64,000 bases of DNA from Gonatopus flavifemur (GCA_018340375.1 JAFFJZ010000016.1:5091372-5155371), one strand, 5' to 3'. Shown: positions 10,087-21,960, counted from the stretch's first letter. The notes: generated by a model not told the origin, from the letters alone. Program-made: numbers and translations.

Positions 10087-10617
10087 AGAATCCCTACTCA
10101 GAACCTCAGCCGCTGATTCAAATGATGATGACTCATCTTGGGATAATTGTTTTAAAAAAATTATTTTCGTCGTCCAGGTTACGCGGGGGTCTTAATTGCC
10201 GTTGAGGAATCAGGAATCCGAGACGCATATCAAATCTCTTATGAACTTTCAATGATAAAATTTTTGAAGTAAAGAGAAGATTTGAACTGGGAATCCTACC
10301 TATCACCTATGATCGCAACCTCATCACCTAACGACCTAATCTACACCGGCACGTATTTTGCAAGAACAAAAATGTTGTACATACAGTCGAGTGTCGATAG
10401 TGGGGAGAATAGCTCCATTCAATACGACGCAAGACTGGACCCAAGTAGCACCAGAATATACTATGAACGTTCTTAGAATATTCGAAATATGTTCTATGTA
10501 CATTCCAAGAAACCGTTTCATAGGTGCTATGCATATTCATAGAACGCATGTAATCGAATATACGACGGTACGTCAATCGAACGTCGATTGAATGAATATC
10601 GTACATTTCGAATGCAC
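10087..10617. other. No gene; weak tRNA-like stretch 10265-10335
   Basis: On the minus strand 10335-10265 has a B-box-like CAGTTCAAATC and a TAGGTCGTTAGGTGATGAGG stretch that recalls a D-arm. Stems do not pair well, so it may be an old tRNA-derived SINE or chance. The rest shows no coding signal. Confidence 0.3.
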
Positions 10618-11150
10618 TACACGGAGAAAAATGCAGCTCGAAAGGATAGTCATGTTGAATAGAAAATTGGAGAATATTCCTTGAAATCTGAGAATATTTC
10701 TTAAAATCTAAGAATTTTTCTTGAGTTCGTAATAAACATAAAACGGTTCAGATTTCTTTTGAATATTGCTCGAAGAACAATGAAAAATTATCGATACTTA
10801 ACAAATCATAAAAACAAATATGAAGTTTCCAAAAGTCGCGAATGAAATTTTTCAAAGTAAATAACAAAATTCTGTAATTTGAAAATAAGATTCCAAAATA
10901 TTGTTGTTTACTTTGTAAAATTTCATGCGCGACTTTTGGAAACTCCATATTTGTTTTCATGATTTGTTAAGAATTGATAATTTTTCATTGTTTTTCGAGC
11001 AATATTCAAGAGGAATCTGAACCGTTTTATGTTTATTACGAACTTAAGGAAAATTCTTCGATTTTAAGAAATATTCTCAGATTTTAAGAAATATTCCCCA
11101 GTTTTCTATTGAAGATTACTATTCTTTCGAGTTGCATTTTTCTCCGTGTA
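10618..11150. mobile_element. Foldback element with TACACGGAGAAAA ends
   Basis: TACACGGAGAAAAATGCA at the left is mirrored by TGCATTTTTCTCCGTGTA at the right, and pairing continues with minor mismatches to a centre near 10885. Arms are about 250 bp, so nearly the entire 533 bp folds on itself. No open frame. Confidence 0.8.
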
Positions 11151-12434
11151 TGTACGTTCTCAGTATATTTAAAACAATCTCATTCGAATATTCCATGAAC
11201 TTTCATCATATGTTCTTCTTATCTCATTCGTAAATTCTACGAACGTTTCTATGTCGTATATACTTTGAACTTCTGTTGCTGCTTGGGGATCAGAAAATTA
11301 ATGGAGCCCTGAGGGAGTTGAAATTCAAGGGGCCCTTCCAGAATCAATGAATTTTTCCTTGTTCTTCTTAGAATCAAATTGAGCGGCCGGATCGCGCGCT
11401 CGGAAAGACGTATTCCCAAGCTGTAACATTCAACGTCAAAATGAAAAATTCGAATTCTGAAAAACAAAAAATACCAGACGATAGGTCTTGGAAAATCACC
11501 CTTAGTCTTCGTTTCCGGTTCTTTCCTGTGATCAATAATTCCTTAGTGAAAAAATGAAAACTGCAAATATTTTTGGTCTGAAAATCATAGTTTTTCAATG
11601 TTAAACCTGCTCTAACTTTTGTATGTTCCAACATTTCGGAATGACTCTTATCAATTCCTGTCTGTGAAACTGAGTGGAAGGCGATGATGTTGAAAAACTT
11701 TGTAAAAAATTATTGTAAATCATTGATTTTTTAATCCAAAGTGAAAATCATGTTTCTCAAGCTTCGTATTAAAAAAGTGTCAAGGGAAGTATGAGCTACA
11801 AAAAACTTCCCGCAACAAAATTGTTCGCTAGTGTATGGACTAACTCTCTGGAAAATTTCAGATCGATTAACCTATTGGTTTGGAAAATACAGCTATTTAT
11901 TCATGAGCGCGCAACTCATATTCTCCATTATTCCTACGTAGTTCCCGGGTTAAACGTACGAGGCTGCACGAAACAAAAGTCCACTTCATTTCTCCAGGTA
12001 CTTCTATGTTTTCTGTATCAGAGAATCCAAATATCGAATTATTTTTGCAAGATTCATGATAAATTCTTTATTATAAACAACTTGTTTGAGACTATATCAT
12101 AAAGAAACGTTTCATATTTAAGAAGAATTGGGTAGACAAACAGGTTTCCTTGTTTCACTTGAAGAATAAATTATGTATCAAGCATGTTTACAATACTAAC
12201 ATTATTTATTCATGTGAACAATTGAAATTGTATCCAAAAGATGGAATTCGGTTTTTTGTTAATATGATGTTTTATGTCAATGTCGAATACTCCAAGTCCC
12301 TCATAAGGGAACATCGAGTGAAATATCATTCACACAAGATCTATTCATTATTTTTCTAATGTATCATCAAGGATAACATTTCCCATCAATGAACAACGGC
12401 AAAAATTTTTGGAAAAATAATTTGTCAACGATTG

Positions 12435-12629
12435 GACATGGTTCAATTTTCGTTGACTTATTCCGACCAAATCAGGTAACGGTGTATTCAACAAATCATC
12501 GAAAACAATATCTGATTGTACAATATGATTTTTGGGTTTCCCACTATAGTCATAGAACAACTCAATGTGTTCATTTGGGAAATCTATCATTTTTACCGCA
12601 TCTCTCAATTCCGTCCAACACAGTCGCAA
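12435..12629 (-). pseudogene. C-terminal transposase remnant in the left arm
   Basis: The minus strand gives RDAVKMIDFPNEHIELFY, SGKPKNHIVQSDIVFDD and LPDLVGIS, the mirror image of the end of the transposase in the right arm (about 14870-15029). It is a short fragment without the catalytic region and cannot act alone. Confidence 0.75.
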
Positions 12630-12732
12630 AAGCTTCCGTCACGGCCGTAACAGGTTTAACAGCAAGAGGTTGTTTATGTACGAGAAAACCGTACAATATG
12701 CATACGTATTGTTCTTCGCCTTTTTTTTTTAA

Positions 12733-13003
12733 CAGACGAATGTAAGCTGTGACGTGGGCTGATCAGTCAAAATATTCCCCAGGGAGCATGAATTCGATAA
12801 TTCAATTTTTAAGACTATGTTTAGCGGCATCGTACGGGTGACCACCAAAGTATTTTTCATCTATTCACTAACGAAATGTAAAATACTTTGATGGTCACCC
12901 GTACGGCAGCGTTGAACATAGTCTTGGAAATTTGATTGTCTGTTTGATGCTCCCTGGGAAATATTTCAACTGATCAGCTGACGTCACGGCTTACATTCGT
13001 CTG
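12733..13003. mobile_element. Palindromic MITE between TTAA sites
   Basis: CAGACGAATGTAAGC at 12733 is mirrored by GCTTACATTCGTCTG ending at 13003; arms are about 120 bp. TTAA stands immediately outside on both sides (12729-12732 and 13004-13007), the duplication expected of piggyBac-like transposition. It sits at the axis of the large palindrome. Confidence 0.75.
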
Positions 13004-13007
13004 TTAA

Positions 13008-13224
13008 CCCTTAATTGGTATCGCGGTCTGTGATACCGCTGAAGAAAACTTTTCAATGCCTCAAAACTTCCATTTAGCTGGATTGAAGGACACTATGTAT
13101 CCATACATCACTGCATTTAGTACCTTCCCGTCTGTCTAAAGTGGAAGTAGTACTGTGGAATGAATTATAATTGAAGCATTCGATTTCGAAAACTTTGCAC
13201 CAAAAAACCGATACCAATTAAAGG
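13008..13224. mobile_element. piggyBac-type MITE, TTAA-flanked
   Basis: The ends CCCTTAATTGGTATCG and CGATACCAATTAAAGG are inverted, and TTAA stands on both sides (13004-13007 and 13225-13228). CCC-type termini with a TTAA duplication are typical of piggyBac elements. The left TTAA is shared with the preceding MITE. Confidence 0.8.
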
Positions 13225-13329
13225 TTAACAGAAGGAAGCCGAAAAACAATACGTATGTATATTGTATGGTTTTTTCGTACATAAATGACCTCTTGCTTTT
13301 AATCCTGAAAATTGTCCGTTACGGAAGCC

Positions 13330-15029
13330 TCAACCTCAACAAGAAAAAGAACTAGAAGTGAGAGTAATTGGAAACGAGATGAAAAAAAATTGAAAGAAAT
13401 AAGGTAAGTTATATTAATGTGGAACCAAGATTTCTTTCAGGATTTATATTTTCAAAACATAGATATTTCTTCCTTGGAAATCCTTGCAATAAAAACTTGT
13501 TTATAATCATAGGGGGATGAGTATGTATCCCGTTTCAACAGAACTATCGCTGCAAAAGCATTCGTAAGCGTCACATCCTGCTGCAGTCAAGAATGTTATA
13601 AAAAAATTGAGATCTCGCAACAAAAAGACTTGTTTCAGGTATTCTGGAAATCAACTGGCGAATATACAGCCCACAATTATTCACTGCGTGGAATGATGTT
13701 GATGAAAACTGAAAAATCTTGCGAAGGGAAAAATAACAAAATTATCTGTTGGGAATCTTTTTTCCATCATCAAACAACTCATCTGTCAGTGTGTCGGGGC
13801 TTTTTATGTTCTTTGTTGAAGATTCATAAATCTAGACTTGCTACAATCCAAAACAAAATGAAGAATAATGAGTCTCTGGGAGATAACCGAGGTAAAGGAA
13901 GCAAGGAGAGTTAAATTCGATTGACTATTGACGTGACAAAAATGATTCTAGAGCATTGTTCATCTATACCAAACTCTGATTCCCATTATAAGCGTGGAGA
14001 TTCCTCATCGCAGTATTTTGATAAGCCTGATTCAACATGAACTAAATTGTACAGTTTGTTTCTGGAATATTATGCCAGTGGAATCGACGATTCCAACGCT
14101 CCCTTAAGTGAGCCAACGTACATGAAATATTTTAATCACAATTTGAATTCCACATTTTCAAAGACACGTACTGATGTCTATAACTTTTGTTTCGAACATG
14201 GAAATGATGCTAATAATGAAGATTTATTAAAACATAAAGAACTCGTAGGGAAACACAAAGTATTGAAAAAGTCTATGCTCAAAGAGAACCAGGTTTTATA
14301 TCTGGAATTTGATTTTGGCCAGAATTTACTCCTTCCGAAAATTCCGGTTTCAGATCAATTTTATCGTAGACTGATATGGTTGGACGTTTTCAATGTGAAT
14401 ACTTTTGGAAACAACAAATATAGTTACATGTATTCTTTTATTGAAGGCGAGTACAAGAAAGGAGCGAATACAGTATGCAATCTAGTTTATGAGACAATTT
14501 GCCGCGAACTAGAAATCGCTCATGACAATAAAATTCATCTATTTTCTGATTTTCTGATGGTTGTGGGGAGCAGAACAAAAATTATTTATTCATGCATTTT
14601 TTGTCTTCATTGTCTGGAGAACTACAAATTGACATCCAATATTTATTTCCTGTACGCGGACATTCCTATTGTTCATGTGACCGGAATTTTGGAATGTATG
14701 GACGAAAGAAGAAAAAAATGGAGACGATAGAAACCGACGAAGAATACTATGAAATAATTCAAAATGCGAGAAAACCCCTATTCAAAATAATAAAAGATTC
14801 TGCGTGTACCGTTAAAGATTTTGAAACCGTCTCAGACGGAATTAAGAAACCTACAAATTTGCACATCAGAGATGCGGTGAAAATGATATATTTCCCAAAT
14901 AAGCAAATTGAGATTTTTTATGGCTATAGTGGAAAACCCAAAAGTCATATTGTACAATCAGATATTGTTTTCGATGATTTGTTGGATACACCATTACCTG
15001 ATTCGGTCGGAATAAGTCAACAAAAATAA
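13330..15029 (+). pseudogene. Unclassified DDE-like transposase, decayed, with intron
   Basis: A first exon ends RKRTRS...NWKRDEKKLKE at a GTAAGT donor (13403). An acceptor near 13492 leads to GDEYVSRFNRTIAAKAF. The second exon continues with a C..C pair and LFQVFWKSTGEY, then VCRGFLCSLLKI and DSHYKRGD. A YLEFDFGQNLLLPKIP segment, IHLFSD and finally HSYCSCDRNFGMYGRKKKK follow. This order matches a family of transposon proteins common in arthropods (comparable to proteins carrying the Pfam DUF7869 domain; that name is from memory). Lesions are TAA at 13912-13914, TGA at 14038-14040 and a frameshift near 14570, after the second putative catalytic region. The gene lies in the right arm of the palindrome and is not functional. 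Confidence 0.7.
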
Positions 15030-16357
15030 ATTGAACGATGTGCAATCGTTGACATGGTATTCAAGTGTCAATGGGCAAAAGTATTTGATTGATTTATTTA
15101 ACAAATCATCGATAGAAACTGTAAACAAAATTGGCATAATCCACAAATCAAAAGAAAATGTTTCGGAAAAGTGACGGAGCAAGTCGATATAACTTCCAAA
15201 TATACGATGATATATTGTTCTATTGAGAAGCTATAAAAAGTCATATAAAGTTATGTATTTTGTTCAAAAAGTTTACGATTTATATCTTGAAATAAAGTGA
15301 TTAGGAGAAATTTTAATACTTAATATTCATTGAATCCTGTGAATAAGAATATGACTTTTCCAGAAATGTTTGCCGTTGTTCATTGATGGAAGATGTTATC
15401 CTTGATGATACATTAGAAAGATAATGAATAGATCTTGTGTGAATGATATTTCACTCGATGTTCCCTTATGAGGGACTTGGAGTATTTGACATTGACATAA
15501 AACATCATATTAAAGAAGAAACGAATTCCATCTTTTGGACACAATTTCAATTGTTTACATGAATAAATAATGTTAGTATTGTGAACATGCTTGATACATA
15601 ATTTATTCTTCAAGTGGAACAAGGAAACCTGTTTGTCTACCCAATTTTCCTTAAATAAGAAACGTTTCTTTATGATATAGTCTCAAATAAGTTGTTTATA
15701 ATAAAGAATCTATCATGAATCGTGCAAAAATGATTCGATATTTGGATTCTCTGATACAGATAATATGAAAGTACCTTGAGAAATTGAGTGGACTTTTGTT
15801 TCGTGCATCCTCGTACGTTTAACCCGGGAACTACGTAGAAATAATGGAGAATATGAGTTGCGCGCTCATAAATGAATAGCTGTATTTTCCAAACCAATAG
15901 GTTAATCGATCTGAAATTTCCCAGAGAGTTAGTCCATACACTAGCGAACAATTTTGTTGCGGGAAGTTTTTTGTAGCTCATACTTCCCTCGACACTTTTT
16001 TAATACGAAGCTTGAAAAACATGATTTTCACTTTGGATCAAAAAATCAATGATTTACAATAATTTTTTAGGAAGTTTTTCAACATTATCGTCTTCCACTC
16101 AGTTTCACAGACAAGAATTGATAAGATTCATTCCGAAATGTTGGAAAATACAAGAGTTAGAGCAGGTTTAACATTGAAAAACTATGATTTTCAGACCAAA
16201 AATATTTGCAGTTTTCATTTTTCCACTAAGGAATTATTGATCACAGAAAAGAACCGGAAACGAAGACTAAGGTTGATTTCCCAAGACCTATCGTCTGGTA
16301 TTTTTTGTTTTTCAAAATTCGAATTTTTCATTCTGACGTTGAATGTTACAGCTTTGT

Positions 16358-17205
16358 CACGTCCAGGGATTCCGTCTGAACGAAATACCTTTCCGTTGAC
16401 ATAAATCAGAATTGAAATTTATAAAATTTCCTTTCTGACTGAAATAGAGGGTTTTTTATGCATGGACTTAGAGGAATGGAAAGTGAGATGAAGGTTAAAT
16501 TCATGAAGATCAAGGATGTATAATACAATGTCAATTTATTTATCAATAACCATACATATAAAGGGTTACAATTCTGATATATTGTGATATGAATCCCCGA
16601 AATATTCGATCGACAGGATTTCTTTCTTTTCATTAACAGAAAATTTAACGTCATTCATTCCAGCCCCACTTAATTCACTATACAATCGACCGTGATCTTT
16701 ACAATTGACACAGTTCAAAAATTCTCTTTCAGTTTCGATACGTATTCTACACCTCCTGGGTAACTGTGGTCTATCAGACGTTTTAAGGATCTTATTCGAT
16801 TGATTAGGTCTATTTATATTGATTCGTATACGTTGGCTGGGGAGGGCTGAGAGGGCTGCCTTCCGTTCCTTCAAGAGGAGCTCGAATTTTTTCGTGAGCC
16901 TCTTGATATCTTTCTTTTGTTCTATATAAAACGTTTTTCCTTAACCTATTCTCCTGGGTATTGATTAGTTTTTGTTTTTTTTTGGATCCTGTTCTTTTCT
17001 ATTTCAGCTTCCTTTAGGATGTTGATAATTGATCGCGACACTGAGAACGAATTCGGAAATTTGGAATGAAGGTTGGATTGTGAGCACACGGTGGTAATTG
17101 AAAAAAGAGGGGGTATTTTCCAGACAATGATAGTTAGTAAACTAGTTGTTTATTCGGATATCAAAGAGAAAGGATTAGGTTTTCGAGTGAGGATGCGTAG
17201 GATGT
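16358..17205. other. Mostly non-coding; one unassigned 102-codon frame
   Basis: A minus-strand frame at 16874-16566 encodes a basic N-terminal half followed by NCVNCKDHGRLYSELSGAG. It contains a CxxC pair but no family I recognise. In-frame stops lie upstream and other frames carry basic, lysine-rich stretches, so an old retroelement gag is possible but unproven. Confidence 0.3.
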
Positions 17206-17219
17206 CATGTTTATAAGAG

Positions 17220-18390
17220 AATTTGAGATATAGTGGCTATGCACATTATCTCGAATTGGGAAATTAGAATTGATTAGAAAAGATGAGAAAAGTTTTAGAG
17301 ATTAGTGGCTGTTGCATATCATCTCTACATAGTTAAGAATGAATTAAAGAACGATTCGAGATATAGTGGCTATGCACATTATCTCGAATTGGAAAATTAG
17401 AATTGATTAGGAAAGATTAGAAAAGTTCTAGAGATTAGCGACTGTAGCACATTATCTCTATGGAGTTGAAAATGAATCATAGAGAAATTCGAGATATGGT
17501 GGCTATGCACATTATCTCAAATTGAAAATTTAGAATTGATTAGAAAAGATTAGAAAAGTTTTAGAGATTAGCGACTGTAGCACATTATCTCTATAGAGTT
17601 GAAAATGAATTCAAGAAAGATTCGAGATATAGTGGCTATGCACATTATCTGAAATTGAAAATTTAGAATTGATTAGAAAAGATTAGAAAAGTTCTAGAGA
17701 TTAGCGACTGTAGCACATTATCTCTATAGAGTTGAAAATGAATTATAGAAAAATTCGAGATATAGTGGCTATGCACATTATCTCAAATTGAAAATTTAGA
17801 ATTGATTAGAAAAGATGAGAAAAGTTTTAGAGATGAGCGACTGTAGCACATTATCTCTATAGAGTTGAAAATGAATCAAAGAAAGATTCGAGATATAGTG
17901 GCTATGCACATTATCTCGAATTGAAAAATTGATTAGAGAAGTTTTAGAGATTAGTGGCTGTTGTACATCATCTCTATAGAGTTGAAAATGAATTGAAGAA
18001 AGATTAGAGATATAGTGGCTATGCACATGATCCTGAATTGAAAAATTAAAATTGATTAGGAAAGATTAGAAAGGTTTTAGAGATTAGTGGCTGTTGCACA
18101 TCATCTCTGTAGAGTTGGAAATGAATTAAAGAAAGATTCGGGATATAGTGGCTATGCACATTATCTCGAATTGAAAGATTAGAACTGATTAGAAACTGGT
18201 TAGGGATTTTAGAGATTAGTGGCTGTTGCACATGATCTCTAAAGAGGAATAGAGATATAGCGACTGAGCACAGTATCTCTACGGGAACCAAGAGAAGTTG
18301 GGAAATGAATTGGGATTAGTGACTATGCACATCATCCCAAAGGAGGTTGAAATATAGTGGCTATGCACAGTATTTTGAAAGGGAAGGCAG
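17220..18390. repeat. Satellite of alternating hairpin motifs, about 130-bp period
   Basis: About nine tandem units alternate two related motifs. Motif A has GAGATA and TATCTC flanking a GTGGCTATGCACA core. Motif B has AGAGAT and ATCTCT flanking GACTGTAGCACA or GGCTGTTGCACA. Each motif can form a 6-bp stem, giving roughly nineteen similar hairpins spaced 55-75 bp apart. Linkers AATTGATTAGAAAAGATTAG and GAGTTGAAAATGAAT are also conserved. Open frames in the array reflect the repeat, not genes. Confidence 0.85.
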
Positions 18391-18394
18391 GATC

Positions 18395-19430
18395 TTTGAT
18401 ATCACGAATTGGGGTTCAATATTATTAGTAATACTCACTGTTAAAAATGGTGATCGAAGTGAACTGATTTTAGTTGTGAATTGAATGTTGTCATTTTGAC
18501 TTGAAAAATGAATGAGTGTTGAAGATCAAATTTGGAGAATGAGTGATTTGGTTTTAACTTTGAAAACTGAATGTGTCAGGGGGCATGCATTTTGGTCCTT
18601 ATATACTATTCTGACAGTGGACCTAAAGTGGGAGTTCTATTGTTTGAGAAAGAAAGAAATAGATTTCCTTTCTTTCTATGCACTTGAGATTTTTTTCACA
18701 CGTACCTTCTTAGGCATGATTTTTCCAAGATGTAAGAGAAACACAATATTGAAATTGAAAATATTAAAATTAACCAATATTCTTTGTAGTTCGTCTGATT
18801 GTTCATGAGAAGTTGTAATAACTTTAGTCCTATAATATTATTGAAGTATAGAAGAAAAGGGTTGATAATGTTTATAATTGACAGAATGTTTTTAAAAGGT
18901 CAGTGATTTTGGTTTGTCATATGAAAGAACTACAGTCAATGTTTGAATTGAAATACGAATTTATAAGATTATTTAACTGACCAACTAAATCTTTCTTATA
19001 TAAAATGTGAGGTTTTAATATGCTTTGATAATATTTAATAATTGCAAAGATTGATTGTAGATGACATCTAATAGATATGCATGTATGTCTTCTAATTATT
19101 TGAATAAAATAAGTATATTTAATTAAATAAGAAAAATTATATTTGTACCAATGGTCATTCTTGAAAATGCCCGTAGGTCACGTTTTCCTCCATAGGGTTA
19201 CGGTGTGTGTTGGTTCGCGTTGCAGTTAGGTAGCGAAACAACACAAACCTTTGTTCTCGTCATAATTTTTCATGAGTGGTTTCTCCCCTGTGCGAAGGAG
19301 TTTCCTTCTGAAACTGTCACCCAGATGTTTACTAAATTTGATCTGGAAATAGTATTTTTCCTCTCAAGAATGATCCATGGATACATATACATATTAATAT
19401 TAGGAGGTTCATTAATTATTATATTTCAGA
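18395..19430. other. No recognised gene
   Basis: AT-rich single-copy-looking sequence. Short frames at 18512-18808 and 19205-19510 match nothing I know and show no coding bias. It separates the satellite from the DD41D element. Confidence 0.4.
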
Positions 19431-19610
19431 TAAAGATATCTATATATATAGTGCATAGATATGTGCATATACATATATATACATACGCACAATACATATA
19501 CAGCACATAACACTAATTAAAGATACATATATGTAGGTAATATTTTCATGAATGAAAAAGGAAATACAAAAAAAAAATTGTGGAAATGTAACAAGAATGT
19601 TACATGTATA
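19430..19610. repeat. TATATGTGCATA-rich tandem repeat, left part
   Basis: About 155-bp units begin with a TATATACATACGCAC-like low-complexity stretch and end in AATGTAACAAGAATGTTACA. Two more units lie at 21643-21960. The DD41D element is inserted between the units, so the array predates the insertion. Confidence 0.6.
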
Positions 19611-21642
19611 CAGGGTGGGGCATTTAAAGTGTCGCGGGCGTTTTTTCCAAAAATAAAGTGAGATACGAGAAAATTTTTCGGACAAAAATTGTAAGGTATC
19701 GAGGGGGACATCCGATGGTGGCCTTGGCTTTGACCTCAAATCTCATCTTCAAGGGCATTCTGAGGTCAACTCTTGTTTTTTAAATAGCATCTCATATTTT
19801 TCACTGCAGATTTCAATTCTAGTTCAAAAACCAAGAAACTTTTGTCTGAACCATTTTCCTGAAATCCGCAAAGATGGCGCTCTAATCGATATTGTTCCAT
19901 ACTGAATCTGACATTAGAATAACTCGAAAACGAAGGGTCTTGGAGGAGAATGTTTCGGACAAAAGTTGTCTGATTCCAAGGGGGACCCCTTGAACTGAAA
20001 CAGAGGTGATGGGGTATAACAGACAAAACACAACACATTTCAATCGTCTACATCACTTGGATAATTTTAATGCAGTAGATGCTCAAAATGATGGCCTTCG
20101 ACTTCAATACACATTTCAAAACGTTTTACAAAAGATTGCTGAACTCGTGCTAAAATATCTTCATTGATGCTCGCGCATGCATTGATGATTCGTTGACGCA
20201 TATTCTCAGGTGTAGTCGGTGCTTGTTGATAAACTGTATCTTTTATGTATCCCCATAAAAAAAAATCTGGAGAAGTAAGATCCGGAGAACGGGCAGGCCA
20301 ATGAACTGGTCCACGACGTCCTATCCATCGTCCAGGATAATCTCTGTCCAATATTTCTCGAGCTGTGACTGCATAATGGGATGGACAACCATCGTGTTGA
20401 TACCACATATTCAATCCTTCCTGAATAGGTATGTCTTCAAGTAATGTTGGAAGTACTTGATCTAAGAAATGTCTGTACTTCTCTCCATTTAGCGTATCTG
20501 CAATGAAGTACGGTCCAATTACTCGAGATCGAAAAATACCACACCAAACATTCACAGCCCATTGTCTTTGATGCTCTACTTGACGTAACCATCTTGGATT
20601 TCCTGTCGCCCAGTAATGCATATTATGTCGATTTACTTGACCATGATTGGTGAACGTCGACTCATCAGAAAATAATATGTTGATGAAGTTGTTATTGTGC
20701 ATTTGCGCTAGACCCCATCGACAAAACTGTACACGATTTTCGAAATCATCACCGTGAAGGTCTTGATGCAAACAAATGTGATACGGATGGAATTTGTGAC
20801 GTTTCAGTATTCGAAGAACACTTCTTCGAGAAATTCCCGAATGGAGTTCAATTTCACGAGAGCTCACGTGTGGATTATTGGCTACTGCAGCTAGTACATT
20901 AACTTCCGCATTTTCTCCGCTAACTGTTCTCATTCGATGTCGTTTTTCCCTTGTAACACTTCCCGTTTCTGAGAATAATTTTGTAATGCGTTGAAAATAC
21001 CTAATGGATGGCGTTGTTCTTTCAGGAAATCGTTCTGCATACAAGTCATATGCTTGTCTGGGGTTCTTATGCACTTCACCGTAAATGTAGATCATATCGA
21101 TCTTTTCAGAAACCGTGTATCGGATATCCATGATTTTCAATTTGTCATAAACCAAGTAATAATCAAATGTAACTGACAAACTGACTTTCAAAATCGTGAA
21201 TTTTCACTGAACCCCGTCGTTTGTTTACATCGCGTGAGCTCTGAATGGTGGTAATGTAGACGATTGAAATGTGTCGTGTATTGACAACTTTTGTACGAAA
21301 CATTCTCCTCCAAGACCTTTCGTTTTCGAGTTATTCTCATGTCAGATTCAAAATGGAACAATATCGATTAGAGCGCCATTTTTGCGGATTCCAGGAAAAT
21401 GGTTCAGACAAAAGTTCCTTGGTTTTTGACCTAGAATCCAAATCTGCAGTGAAAAATATGAGATGCTATCCAAAAAACAAGAGTTGATCTCAGAATGCCC
21501 TTGAAGATGAGATTTGAGGTCAAAGCCAAGGCCACCATCGGATGTCCCCCTCGGTACCCTACAACTTTTGTCCGAAAAATTTTCTCGTATCTCACTTTAT
21601 TTTTGGAAAAAACGCCCGCGACACTTTAAATGCCCCACCCTG
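19611..21642 (-). mobile_element. DD41D IS630/Tc1/mariner transposon, copy 1
   Basis: The termini are CAGGGTGGGGCATTTAAA and its mirror ending CCCCACCCTG, each followed outward by TA (19609-19610 and 21643-21644). The inverted repeats are long, roughly 150-200 bp at the ends with further matching blocks inward. The element is 2032 bp and carries one intact gene on the minus strand. A nearly identical copy in the other orientation lies at 48965-50997. Intact coding sequence and clean ends suggest recent activity. Confidence 0.93.
20067..21191 (-). CDS. DD41D transposase, intact (copy 1)
   Basis: A 374-codon uninterrupted gene. The first 20 residues may be untranslated, since a second ATG at residue 21 begins MDIRYTVSEKIDM, the usual start of the DUF4817-type helix-turn-helix. 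Residues 21-135 contain the DNA-binding helices, including a second one around REIELHSGISRRSVLRILK. The catalytic core has LFSDESTF (D176), QHDGCPSHY (D267) and TSPDFF (D309), with 41 residues between the last two. That spacing places it in the DD41D group of the IS630/Tc1/mariner superfamily (names such as visitor or rosa have been used; exact assignment needs a tree). It should cut and paste the element at TA sites. Confidence 0.93.
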   Translation of the reverse strand: MKVSLSVTFDYYLVYDKLKIMDIRYTVSEKIDMIYIYGEVHKNPRQAYDLYAERFPERTTPSIRYFQRITKLFSETGSVTREKRHRMRTVSGENAEVNVLAAVANNPHVSSREIELHSGISRRSVLRILKRHKFHPYHICLHQDLHGDDFENRVQFCRWGLAQMHNNNFINILFSDESTFTNHGQVNRHNMHYWATGNPRWLRQVEHQRQWAVNVWCGIFRSRVIGPYFIADTLNGEKYRHFLDQVLPTLLEDIPIQEGLNMWYQHDGCPSHYAVTAREILDRDYPGRWIGRRGPVHWPARSPDLTSPDFFLWGYIKDTVYQQAPTTPENMRQRIINACASINEDILARVQQSFVKRFEMCIEVEGHHFEHLLH

Positions 21643-21960
21643 TATATAGTATTTATACGTATATGTGCATTTACGTATACACGCACGGTGTACAGTACAA
21701 ATTCTAACAAAAGATTACATATATGTATATATAGTGTTCTTATTAATGAGCAAGAATAAACAAGTCATCAAACGTGTAGTAAAGAGGTTACATGTATATA
21801 CTGTACATATATATGTGTATATACATATATACATATACGTACGGTACATAGCATATAACCATAATATGAGATGACGTATATGTGTACGTAGTATATATGA
21901 AAGGAAACAACAGTTATGAGAATGTAACGAAGATGTTACAGCTTGGACAATAGTTTTACG
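21643..21960. repeat. TATATGTGCATA-rich tandem repeat, right part
   Basis: Continuation of the array interrupted at 19610. Two further units end in GTTACATG and AATGTAACGAAGATGTTACA. Confidence 0.55.

Larger units (their letters stand above)
11417..16357. mobile_element. 4.9-kb imperfect palindrome of a decayed transposon
   Basis: Left arm 11417-12732 is the inverted counterpart of right arm 13225-16357. Outer blocks 11417-12400 and 15365-16357 pair closely, including mirrored short frames with KVRAGLTLKNYDFQ or RVRAGLTLKNYDFQ. Block 12430-12626 pairs with 14865-15065, and 12628-12728 with 13225-13345. The left arm lacks the segment matching 13346-14864, which holds most of the transposase, and 15066-15364. 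This is either a foldback transposon with one deleted arm or two head-to-head copies of one family. Two MITEs occupy the axis. Confidence 0.8.

Noticed and set aside
10265..10335. tRNA gene on the minus strand
   Set aside because: B-box-like word present but stems do not pair; noted only as a weak tRNA-like stretch.
17796..18291. Open frames with repeated HSHYISNLS peptides
   Set aside because: They are translations of the hairpin satellite.
17220..18390. CRISPR-like array
   Set aside because: Repeats and spacers are both repeated, the context is eukaryotic and no cas genes are present.
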